DNA of 37,357 bases from Burkholderiaceae bacterium (GTDB lineage Bacteria; Pseudomonadota; Gammaproteobacteria; Burkholderiales; Burkholderiaceae_E). The notes below the pieces were generated by a model. It had not been told where the DNA came from. It saw only the letters and a list, made by a program, of their open reading frames with translations, and ran no database searches. Positions 8,209 through 15,279 of the stretch are shown piece after piece; the first letter of the stretch is position 1, and every line of letters starts with the position of its first letter. The DNA is taken from NCBI GenBank assembly GCA_016710525.1, contig JADJVQ010000025.1, positions 1 through 37,357 on the forward strand, in the 5' to 3' direction. A program made the position numbers and the translations under genes.

Positions 8209-8356
8209 TGAAAGGGCTTTCGGAGTGGGTGGAGGCAGGCCGGGCGGCTGACAGGATCACCGGTCCGACCGCTCCCGGGCCAGGGCATTCGGCGCGGGGC
8301 CGGCAGCGGCGCGAAATCAGCAGCGCGGTGACACCGCCGCCCGCGCGCCGAATTCA

Positions 8357-8382
8357 GATCGGGGCTCTCAAGCGAGCCGATC
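8357..8382 (-). terminator. Hairpin at the end of the small hypothetical gene
   Basis: An imperfect inverted repeat (arms GATCG plus GCTC against GAGC plus CGATC, with a two-base bulge) begins inside the stop codon of the minus-strand hypothetical gene. There is no T-tract. It may act as a transcript end or 3' stabiliser; weak evidence. Confidence 0.3.
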
Positions 8383-8731
8383 AGAAGACCATCACATGGT
8401 CGACCAGGCAATGACCGCCTTCTTCGACCAGCACCATCTCGGCGACGAAGTCGCCGGCGGCCCTGGTGAAGGTCTGCCGCCAGATGATGGCCACCGAGTC
8501 CGGACGCCGGAAGATCGCGACGAACTCCCTCGGCCCGAAGAACCCCCGTTCGCGCTGGTATTGCTCGCAGATCGGCCGCAAAGCGTCCCTGGGCAATGCC
8601 CGCCGCGCGCGTTCGGTGAAGTCCCGCGTGTGCCGGTCGTAGTCGATCGCGCTCGAGGCGTCCATCAGGTTGTCCATGATCGGGTCGGCAACGGCCAGGA
8701 TTTGCGCATCCGACTGCTTCGACAGTTTCAA
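8381..8731 (-). CDS. Hypothetical protein, 116 residues
   Basis: I do not recognise this family. The conserved-looking part runs from KLSKQSDAQILAVADPIMDN through DFTERARRALPRDAL and ERGFFGPREFVAIFRRPDSV to a C-terminal strand pair AGDFVAEMVLVEEGGHCLVD. It is soluble, has no signal peptide, and the end looks like the beta-sheet half of a small alpha+beta (NTF2- or cystatin-like) fold. I chose the TTG at 8731 because GAGGAGG sits 5 bases before it; an ATG at 8824 would add 31 residues with no ribosome binding site and unlike protein sequence. The TTG overlaps the stop of a 13-codon upstream ORF (TTGA), implying translational coupling. It is followed by the SDR gene after 172 bases. Confidence 0.6.
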   Translation of the reverse strand: MKLSKQSDAQILAVADPIMDNLMDASSAIDYDRHTRDFTERARRALPRDALRPICEQYQRERGFFGPREFVAIFRRPDSVAIIWRQTFTRAAGDFVAEMVLVEEGGHCLVDHVMVF

Positions 8732-8769
8732 CACGGCCTCCTCGGATTGGGCAAGGGGAAGGAAGTCAT
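8728..8769 (-). CDS. 13-codon leader-like ORF, resembles SDR N-terminus
   Basis: ATG-started mini-ORF encoding MTSFPLPNPRRPC. Its first eight residues match the SDR start MTTFPLPN at seven positions, and the surrounding DNA (about 45 bases) is also similar to the SDR leader. Its stop codon TGA overlaps the likely TTG start of the 116-residue gene, and the Shine-Dalgarno sequence of that gene lies within it. It may be a coupling leader peptide or the remnant of a duplicated SDR 5' end. Expression is unproven. Confidence 0.35.
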   Translation of the reverse strand: MTSFPLPNPRRPC

Positions 8770-9029
8770 GAAGCGCTCTTTCGAGATGGTTGAGATTTGG
8801 CTGGGCGCCTGACGGGCGAGACATCGCGGGGTCAGGGTTTCGCGCGCCCGTGCGCGCGGCCCCTGGACAGGCCCGCCATCCTTGTCGGGCTTATTGACAC
8901 AGACGATTCCGACCCCGTATCCACCATCGTATGCGTTCAGAGGAGGATCTCCGGTTCGACTGCCTCTGGTACGGAATTTGCATTGACTCGAATTCTGATG
9001 GATCGGTCCATGTCGCCGGTCCCGCCCCC
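8770..9029. promoter_or_regulatory. Intergenic region upstream of the VPIPA-CTERM gene
   Basis: Together with the following leader this gap exceeds 300 bases. On the plus strand a perfect -35 hexamer TTGACA lies at 8894-8899; 18 bases later TATCCA (8918-8923) is a poor -10. I see no sigma54-type GG-N10-GC element. On the minus strand it should hold the promoter for the small hypothetical gene, which I could not locate. No further ORF looks coding. Confidence 0.3.
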
Positions 9030-9060
9030 TTGCCTGTGCGGGCAACCCGCCGCAGGGCAA
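9030..9060 (+). promoter_or_regulatory. Nested stem-loop in the 5' leader of the VPIPA-CTERM gene
   Basis: A perfect GCGGG-CAA-CCCGC hairpin (9038-9050) is nested inside a second pair of arms, TTGCCTG and CAGGGCAA, giving a strong hairpin of about 12 pairs with small bulges. It ends about 40 bases before the AGGAGG ribosome binding site. There is no T-tract, so an RNA-stability or translation-control role is more likely than a terminator. Inference only. Confidence 0.45.
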
Positions 9061-9108
9061 ACCTTCGCTGCCGTCAACCGCCGTTTGCTCATCTCGCCAG
9101 GAGGCGCC

Positions 9109-9846
9109 ATGTCCTTGTTCCCGAAATTCCGTGCTCTGTTTCCAGTCTTGTTCGGCCTTTGCGCCAGCCTGAGCCTGACTCCTTCCGCCTCAGCCGCGCT
9201 CTGCGGCACCATTGCGTCACCCACCGCGTGTTCGATCACGCTGGCCAACAACGTCACCTTCGATGCCTCGGCGTTTTCACTGGTGCATTCATTCGGTGCG
9301 GGTGGCGGCGACGCCTACCAGGGTGCGGACATCCGGATCGATATCTTCGCCTTCGACAACGACACCGTTGAACTGCGCTTCAGCTTGAATCCCGACGGGC
9401 CGTCCACCCGCAACTCGTTCAATGTGAATCGAGATGAGATCTCCGCATTCATTTTTGAGTACAGCCTGTTGGCCACAGCGGCAGCGCCGGGCAGCGCGCA
9501 GATCATCGACCCCATCGAAGTCAACATCTTCTCAGCCACGGCCGGAAACGGCCTCGCGGCCGCTCAACTGATCGTCCCGGGCGGACCTGCAGGCTGCCAA
9601 GCCATCAACGTCGCGCAGACCGACACCTGCTTCGGCCTGCCAGGCTCGATCACCAACGCGCTGACCGCCGGCGATATCGTGAACCTCTCCGGCAATTCGG
9701 GGAACGCAGCCCTTCAGCACATCAACAATCGATTCACCGCCGAGTTCACTCCCAGCCGGAACGATGTGCCGATCCCGGCGACCGCCTCGCTGCTGATGCT
9801 CGGTCTGCTGGGCCTGAAGAAGGCGCGCCGACGCGCCGCTGGCTGA
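9109..9846 (+). CDS. VPIPA/PEP-CTERM sorting domain protein
   Basis: A 245-residue secreted protein. Residues 1-29 form a Sec signal peptide ending ASA. The central part is rich in Asn, Ala, Ser and Thr and predicted beta-structured, with four Cys that could pair. The last 26 residues are a VPLPA-type PEP-CTERM signal: the motif VPIPAT, a hydrophobic segment SLLMLGLLGL and a basic tail KKARRRAAG. Such tails are recognised and cut by exosortase (EpsH-type) and are linked to exopolysaccharide-producing Gram-negative bacteria. The ATG has an ideal AGGAGG. No exosortase or polysaccharide genes are visible in this window, so the processing enzyme must be elsewhere. Function of the mature protein unknown. 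Confidence 0.88.
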   Translation: MSLFPKFRALFPVLFGLCASLSLTPSASAALCGTIASPTACSITLANNVTFDASAFSLVHSFGAGGGDAYQGADIRIDIFAFDNDTVELRFSLNPDGPSTRNSFNVNRDEISAFIFEYSLLATAAAPGSAQIIDPIEVNIFSATAGNGLAAAQLIVPGGPAGCQAINVAQTDTCFGLPGSITNALTAGDIVNLSGNSGNAALQHINNRFTAEFTPSRNDVPIPATASLLMLGLLGLKKARRRAAG

Positions 9847-9945
9847 CGTGGCGGGTCGGGCGTGAGCAGAGTGCCGCGTACGTCCGCCCCTGACGGCTCA
9901 AACGGGGATGGACGGGCCTCGGGGCTGCGTCCCGGTCAGTAGCGC

Positions 9946-9972
9946 GGCAGGGCCGCATTCAATGGCCCTGCC
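9946..9972. terminator. Perfect 9-base inverted repeat between convergent genes
   Basis: GGCAGGGCC and GGCCCTGCC flank a 9-base loop. The repeat lies between the plus-strand VPIPA-CTERM gene (ends 9846) and the minus-strand MaoC gene (ends 9976), where a bidirectional transcript end is expected. It lacks a T-tract on either side. The stem itself is the strongest in the window. Confidence 0.55.
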
Positions 9973-9975
9973 CCT

Positions 9976-10446
9976 TCAACGCGGGCCCTCGCCCGCCGGG
10001 CGCCGATGCATCAGCGCGCTGCGCTTGCACGAGGCGACCAGTTCCCCCTTCTGGTTGTATGCGCGGTGCTCGAAGATGGTGATGCCCTGCGTGGGGCGCG
10101 ACTTGCTCTCGCGCGACTCGACCACCACGCTCTCGACCCGCAGCGTGTCGCCGTGGAACACCGGCTTGGGAAAGCGGACCTCATCCCAGCCCAGGTTGGC
10201 CACCGTCGTGCCCAGCGTGGTTTCACCGACCGAGATGCCCACCATCAGACCCAGGGTGAAGCAGCTGTTGACGATGCGGGTGCCGTATTCGGTGTGTTCC
10301 TTGCAGTACTCCTCGTCCAGATGCAGCTGCGCCGGGTTGTGGGTGAGCGCCGAGAAGAACACGTTGTCCGCCTCGGTCACGGTGCGCCGGATCGCGTGCT
10401 TGAACACGCGCCCCACGGTCAGATCCTCGAAATAGACGCCAGCCAT
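9976..10446 (-). CDS. MaoC family dehydratase (mesaconyl/enoyl-CoA hydratase-like)
   Basis: A 156-residue single-hotdog protein of the MaoC/R-hydratase family, expected to add water to an enoyl-CoA in the cytoplasm. The N-terminal YFEDLTVG, the central FSALTHNPAQLHLDEEY and the later GTTVANLGWDEVRFPKPVFHGDTL all fit. The usual active-site pattern GDxNPxH is altered: the residue at the Asp position is Thr (THNP), as happens in some mesaconyl-CoA hydratase-like relatives, so catalysis may differ from classical PhaJ. It lies 40 bases after the acyl-CoA dehydrogenase gene on the same strand and is probably cotranscribed with it. This pairing fits successive oxidation and hydration of an acyl-CoA. 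Confidence 0.88.
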   Translation of the reverse strand: MAGVYFEDLTVGRVFKHAIRRTVTEADNVFFSALTHNPAQLHLDEEYCKEHTEYGTRIVNSCFTLGLMVGISVGETTLGTTVANLGWDEVRFPKPVFHGDTLRVESVVVESRESKSRPTQGITIFEHRAYNQKGELVASCKRSALMHRRPAGEGPR

Positions 10447-10486
10447 GTCGTGTGTCTCCTTGAACAGGTTTGAAAGGGTTGATTCA

Positions 10487-11647
10487 TCAGGATGCCGCGC
10501 GCGGCCGCTTGAACAGATCGCGCGCGATGATCGACTTCATCGTCTCCATCGAGCCGCCGGCGATCTTGACGATGCGCGCATCCGCATAGGCGCGGCACAC
10601 CGGGTACTCCCACATATAGCCCCAGCCGCCATGCAGTTGCAGGCACTCGTCGACGACCCGGTTGTGCAGATCGGACAGCAGCATCTTGGCCGCGGCGGCA
10701 TCGACCGGGTCCAGTTCGCCCTTCAATTGCAGTTCGATGCAGCGGTCCACGAACACGCGTCCCGCCACGGTGGACGCGCGCAGCTCGGCCAGCTTGAACT
10801 GCGTGTTCTGAAATTCCGCCAGGGTCTGGCCGAAGGCCTTGCGATCGCGCGTGTACTCGACTGTCTGCTCGATGGTCACCTCGGCCACCACGGCGCTGCG
10901 CACCGCCTGCACCAGACGCTCGTGAGCCAGGTTGCGGGTCAGGTACTGGAAGCCCTGGTGCTCTTCGCCCAGGCGGTTGGCCACCGGCACGCGCACGTCG
11001 TCGAAGAACAGTTCCGAGGTGTCCTGCGCCTTCAGGCCCAGTTTCTTCAGGCGCCGCCCGCGCTGAAAGCCGGCCCGATGGGTCTCGACCACCACCAGGG
11101 TGATCGCATCGCGCGGCCGCGCCGGATCGCTCTTGGTCACCAGCACGATGATGTCGCACAACTGGCCATTGGAGATGTAGGTCTTCTGGCCGTTGATCAC
11201 GTACTCGTCGCCCTCGCGCCGCAGCGTGGTCCGGATGCCGCGCACGTCGCTGCCGGCCGAGGGCTCGGTGATGCCCAGGGCGCCGATGATCTCGCCGCTG
11301 ACCATGCCCGGCAGCCAGCGCTGCTTCTGCTCCTCGCTGCCGAAGCGCTCGATGTAGGTGGCCACCATGTCGGAATGCACGACGAATCCCGGCCCTGTCA
11401 CGCCTGCACGGGCCATTTCTTCGGTCACCACCACGTTGAACAGGAAATCGCCTCCGGGCCCGTCATAAGCCTCCGAGATCTGGCAGCACAGCAGCCCCGC
11501 CGCACCCGCGGCGCGCCAAGCTTCGCGCGGCACGAAGCCGGCGTCCTCCCAGTCGGCGTGATGCGGCGCGAGTTCGGTCTGCACGAAGCGGCGCACCGAT
11601 TCGCGGAAGATGTCGTGTTCGGTCGAAAACAGGGTGCGCGGAATCAT
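10487..11647 (-). CDS. Acyl-CoA dehydrogenase
   Basis: A 386-residue FAD flavoenzyme that introduces the alpha-beta double bond of an acyl-CoA, passing electrons to ETF. N-terminal helical domain, then the FAD motif ALGITEPSAGSD at about 123-134, and the C-terminal helical domain with GRKAFG-like RKAFGQTLAEFQ and QLHGGWGYM at 338-345. The likely catalytic base is Glu243 in NLAHERL, the position used by long-chain and isovaleryl-CoA dehydrogenases, rather than the late Glu of medium-chain enzymes. Divergent from icmF over a 218-base region with palindromic operators, and followed by MaoC. Substrate inference: a branched or medium/long acyl-CoA; not determined. Confidence 0.92.
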   Translation of the reverse strand: MIPRTLFSTEHDIFRESVRRFVQTELAPHHADWEDAGFVPREAWRAAGAAGLLCCQISEAYDGPGGDFLFNVVVTEEMARAGVTGPGFVVHSDMVATYIERFGSEEQKQRWLPGMVSGEIIGALGITEPSAGSDVRGIRTTLRREGDEYVINGQKTYISNGQLCDIIVLVTKSDPARPRDAITLVVVETHRAGFQRGRRLKKLGLKAQDTSELFFDDVRVPVANRLGEEHQGFQYLTRNLAHERLVQAVRSAVVAEVTIEQTVEYTRDRKAFGQTLAEFQNTQFKLAELRASTVAGRVFVDRCIELQLKGELDPVDAAAAKMLLSDLHNRVVDECLQLHGGWGYMWEYPVCRAYADARIVKIAGGSMETMKSIIARDLFKRPRAAS

Positions 11648-11728
11648 GGCCCAGACCTCGTCGGAAGTGATACGAACGCCAGCCTAGCGCAGCCCGCCGC
11701 CCCGACGACACACGGTCGATTCCAGATT

Positions 11729-11756
11729 GACGTTAACGTAAACGTCATTTAACGTC
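11729..11756. promoter_or_regulatory. Palindromic operator, LiuR/FadR-like ACGT-rich motif
   Basis: GACGTTAACGTAAACGTC (11729-11746) is a near-perfect inverted repeat with arms GACGTT and AACGTC, followed five bases later by another AACGTC half-site (11751-11756). It lies between the divergent acyl-CoA dehydrogenase and icmF starts, nearer the middle. It resembles the ACGT-rich boxes reported for regulators of branched-chain amino acid and fatty acid catabolism in proteobacteria (LiuR group). The regulator gene is not in the window; assignment is by resemblance from memory. Confidence 0.6.
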
Positions 11757-11763
11757 TGCGGCT

Positions 11764-11782
11764 CGTTTGCTGCATGCAAACG
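11764..11782. promoter_or_regulatory. Second perfect palindrome upstream of icmF
   Basis: CGTTTGC-TGCAT-GCAAACG: 7-base perfect arms with a 5-base centre. A possible -35 (TTGCTG, 11767-11772) overlaps it, and a -10-like GATACT lies 17 bases on (11790-11795). This position suits a repressor site on the icmF promoter. No matching regulator is visible. Confidence 0.5.
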
Positions 11783-11865
11783 GGGCGGCGATACTTCGTC
11801 CATCCATTCGATCGCGCCCAACCCCACCGGCCGCGCCTGAAGCGCGCCCCCGCAGGACATCGACC

Positions 11866-14800
11866 ATGACCGATCTTTCCGAGGCGAAGAAACTCGCCGA
11901 ATACCGTGCCACCAACAAGGTGCGCTTCGTCACGGCCGCGTCGCTGTTCGATGGCCACGATGCCTCGATCAACATCATGCGGCGCATCCTGCAGAGCATG
12001 GGCTGCGAGGTGATCCATCTCGGGCACAACCGCTCGGTGCAGGAGATCGTCGACTGCGCGCTGCAGGAAGACGCTCACGGCATTGCGCTGAGTTCGTACC
12101 AGGGGGGCCACGTCGAGTACTTCAAGTACATGATCGACCTGCTCAAGGCAGCCGGCGCGGGTCACATCCGGGTGTTCGGCGGCGGCGGCGGGGTGATCGT
12201 GCCCGACGAGATCCGCGAACTGCATGCCTATGGCGTCACCCGCATCTACTCGCCCGAGGACGGCCAGCGCATGGGCCTGGCCGGCATGATCGGCGACATG
12301 ATCCAGCGCTGCGACCGCAATCTGGCGTCCCTGGCGCCAACCTCGCTGGACGCGATCGTGGCCCCGGGGGCCGGTGACCAGGCCGCCATCGCACACTCGC
12401 GCCGTGCGCTGGCCCAGGTGATCACCGCGCTGGAAAACGGCACGGCGCCCGACGGCCTGGACGAGGCCGGTTTTGCCGCGCTGCGCCAGGACCTGCACAA
12501 GCGTGCCGACACCGTGAAGACGCCCACGCTGGGCATCACCGGCACCGGCGGCGCCGGCAAGAGCTCGCTCACCGACGAACTGGTGCGCCGCTTGCGGCTC
12601 GACCAGGACGATCACCTGCGCCTGGCCATCATCTCGGTGGACCCGACCCGGCGCAAGAGCGGCGGCGCGCTGCTGGGCGATCGCATCCGGATGAACGCGA
12701 TCAACCATCCCAACGTGTTCATGCGCTCGCTGGCCACCCGCGACGCCGGCAGCGAGATCAGCCAGGCCCTGCCCGACGTGATCGCCGCCTGCAAGGTGGC
12801 GGGCTTCGACCTGATCGTGGTCGAGACCTCGGGCATCGGCCAGGGCGACGCGGCGATCGTGCCGCTGGTCGACGCCACGCTGTATGTGATGACGCCCGAG
12901 TTCGGCGCCGCCAGCCAGCTCGAGAAGATCGACATGCTCGACTTCGCCGACTTCGTCGCCATCAACAAGTTCGACCGCAAGGGCGCCGCCGACGCGCTGC
13001 GCGACGTCGCCAAGCAGTACCAGCGCAATCGCGAACAGTGGACCCGCCGCCCGGATGAAATGCCGGTCTGGGGCACCCAGGCCAGCCGCTTCAACGACGA
13101 CGGCGTGACGGCGCTGTACCAGGGCATGCTGGGCCGCCTCGTCGAGCTCGGCCTGCGCCTGCCGCTGGCCGGCGCGGATGGCTCACCTGCCGGACGGCTG
13201 CCGGTCGTGAAGGCCCGCCACTCGTCCAGCCAGGTGGTGATCGTGCCGGCGGCGCGCACCCGCTACCTGGCCGAAGATCAGCGACACCGTGCGCGGCTAC
13301 AAGCAGCGCGCCCGCCAGCAGGCACGCATCGCGCGCGAGGTGCAGCAGCTGCGCGAAAGCCAGCGCATGCTGCGCGAGGCCAACGCGCAGAAGGTGCGTG
13401 CGGTCCAGGCTCTGGATGAACTGGCCGGCGAGCGCGAAGGCCGGCTCGAGCCGACATCGGCCAAGCTGCTGGCGATGTGGCCGCAGATGCAAAAGGCCTA
13501 CGCCGGCGATCAGTACGTGGTCAGCATCCGCGACAAGGAGATCCGCACCGACCTTGTCTACCAGAGCCTGTCGGGCACCAAGATCCGCAAGGTCGCGCTG
13601 CCCACCTACGAAGACCACGGCGAACTGCTGAAGTGGCTGCTGCTCGAAAACGTGCCGGGCTCGTTCCCGTATAGCGCCGGCGTGTTCGCCTTCAAGCGCG
13701 AAGGCGAGGACCCGACCCGGATGTTCGCCGGCGAGGGCGATCCGTTCCGCACCAACACCCGCTTCAAGCTGCTGTCCTCGGGCATGCCGGCCAAGCGCCT
13801 GTCCACCGCCTTCGACAGCGTCACCCTCTATGGCCATGACCCGGCCGTGCGCCCGGACATCTACGGCAAGGTGGGCAACAGCGGCGTGAGCATCGCCACG
13901 CTGGACGACATGAAGGTGCTGTACGGCGGCTTCGACCTGTGCGACCCCGCCACCAGCGTCAGCATGACCATCAACGGGCCCGCGCCCACGATCCTGGCGA
14001 TGTTCATGAACACCGCCATCGACCAGCAGCTGGACAAGTTCCGCGCCGCCAATGGCCGCGAACCCACCGACGACGAGATCGCCAAGATCCGCGCCTGGAC
14101 GCAGTCCAGCGTGCGCGGCACGGTGCAGGCCGACATCCTGAAGGAAGACCAGGGCCAGAACACCTGCATCTTCAGCACCGAGTTCAGCCTGAAGGTGATG
14201 GGCGACATCGCCGAGTACTTCGTGCACCACGACGTGCGCAACTTCTATTCGGTGAGCATCAGCGGCTATCACATCGCCGAAGCCGGGGCCAACCCGATCA
14301 GCCAGCTCGCGTTCACGCTGTCCAACGGCTTCACCTTCGTCGAGGCCTACCTGGCCCGCGGCATGCACATCGACGACTTCGCGCCCAACCTGAGCTTCTT
14401 CTTCTCCAACGGCATGGACCCGGAGTACACGGTGATGGGCCGGGTGGCGCGGCGCATCTGGGCGGTGGCGATGCGCGACAAGTACGGCGCCAACGACCGC
14501 AGCCAGAAGCTCAAGTACCACTGCCAGACCAGCGGGCGCAGCCTGCATGCGCAGGAAATCCAGTTCAACGACATCCGCACCACGCTGCAGGCGCTGATCG
14601 CCACCTACGACAACGCCAACAGCCTGCACACCAACGCCTTCGACGAGGCGATCACCACGCCCACCGAGGACAGCGTGCGCCGCGCGATGGCCATCCAGCT
14701 GATCATCAACCGCGAATGGGGCCTGGCCAAGAACGAGAACCCGCTGCAGGGCAGCTTCATCGTCGATGAGCTGACCGAACTGGTGGAAGAGGCGGTGCTG

Positions 14801-15214
14801 ACCGAGTTCGAGCGCATCGCCGAGCGCGGCGGCGTGCTGGGCGCGATGGAGACCGGCTACCAGCGCGGCAAGATCCAGGACGAGAGCATGCACTACGAGA
14901 TGCTCAAGCACACCGGCGAGTACCCGATCATCGGCGTGAACACCTTCCGAAACCCGAAGGGCGACCCCACGCCCGAGACGCTGGAACTGGCCCGCTCGAC
15001 CGACGAGGAGAAGCAGTCGCAGCTGAAGCGCCTGGCCGACTTCCAGGGCCGGCATGCCAAGGAGTCGGCGGCGGCGCTGGCCCGCCTGAAGCAGACGGTC
15101 ATCGAGAACGGCAATGTGTTCGCCGTGCTGATGGACGCGGTGCGCTGCTGCTCGCTGGGCCAGATCACCACGGCCCTGTTCGAGGTGGGCGGGCAGTATC
15201 GGCGCAGCATGTAG
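11866..15214 (+). CDS. icmF: Fused isobutyryl-CoA mutase IcmF, with one apparent frameshift
   Basis: Adenosylcobalamin-dependent mutase interconverting isobutyryl-CoA and n-butyryl-CoA, fused to its G-protein chaperone. Order: N-terminal B12 domain (LFDGHDASINIMRRIL, cobalamin-ligating DxH at residues 29-31), MeaB-like GTPase with P-loop GTGGAGKS at 226-233, linker, then the substrate-binding barrel with SISGYHIAEAGANP. The residues that separate IcmF from methylmalonyl-CoA mutase are both present: Phe at codon 13724 (RMFAGEGD) and Gln at codon 14156 (DQGQNTC), 144 residues apart as in characterised IcmF. The frame breaks at about 13274-13276, where one extra base in GCCGAAGATCAGC separates RYLAE from ISDTVRGY; removing it gives a continuous 1115-residue protein. 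Divergent from the acyl-CoA dehydrogenase gene. Confidence 0.93.
13274..13276 (+). other. Single-base insertion breaking the icmF frame
   Basis: Upstream frame reads RYLAE then goes out of register; the downstream frame resumes with ISDTVRGYKQRARQQ from the next bases. Deleting one of the bases A13274, A13275 or G13276 restores one continuous IcmF reading frame. No alternative start for a separate C-terminal subunit is evident. Confidence 0.8.
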
Positions 15215-15279
15215 ACGGGCCTGCGGGGATCGGCGAATGAATCATTGTATTTTTAACATGACAAGTTGAAAATGCTCGA
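15215..15279 (+). promoter_or_regulatory. AT-rich leader of the DUF4143 ATPase gene
   Basis: Bases 15238-15275 are clearly AT-richer than everything nearby (stretch ATTGTATTTTTAACATG and AAGTTGAAAATG). It is likely the promoter of the ATPase gene, with TATTTT-type -10 candidates, though I cannot fix exact hexamers. Confidence 0.4.

Noticed and set aside
11749..12708. 319-codon open frame on the minus strand
   Set aside because: Antisense to the B12 and GTPase domains of IcmF; no family features, and it would run through the icmF promoter.
13091..15055. 654-codon open frame on the minus strand
   Set aside because: Antisense shadow of the icmF mutase domain; Val/Leu/His/Gly-rich, with no recognisable motif.
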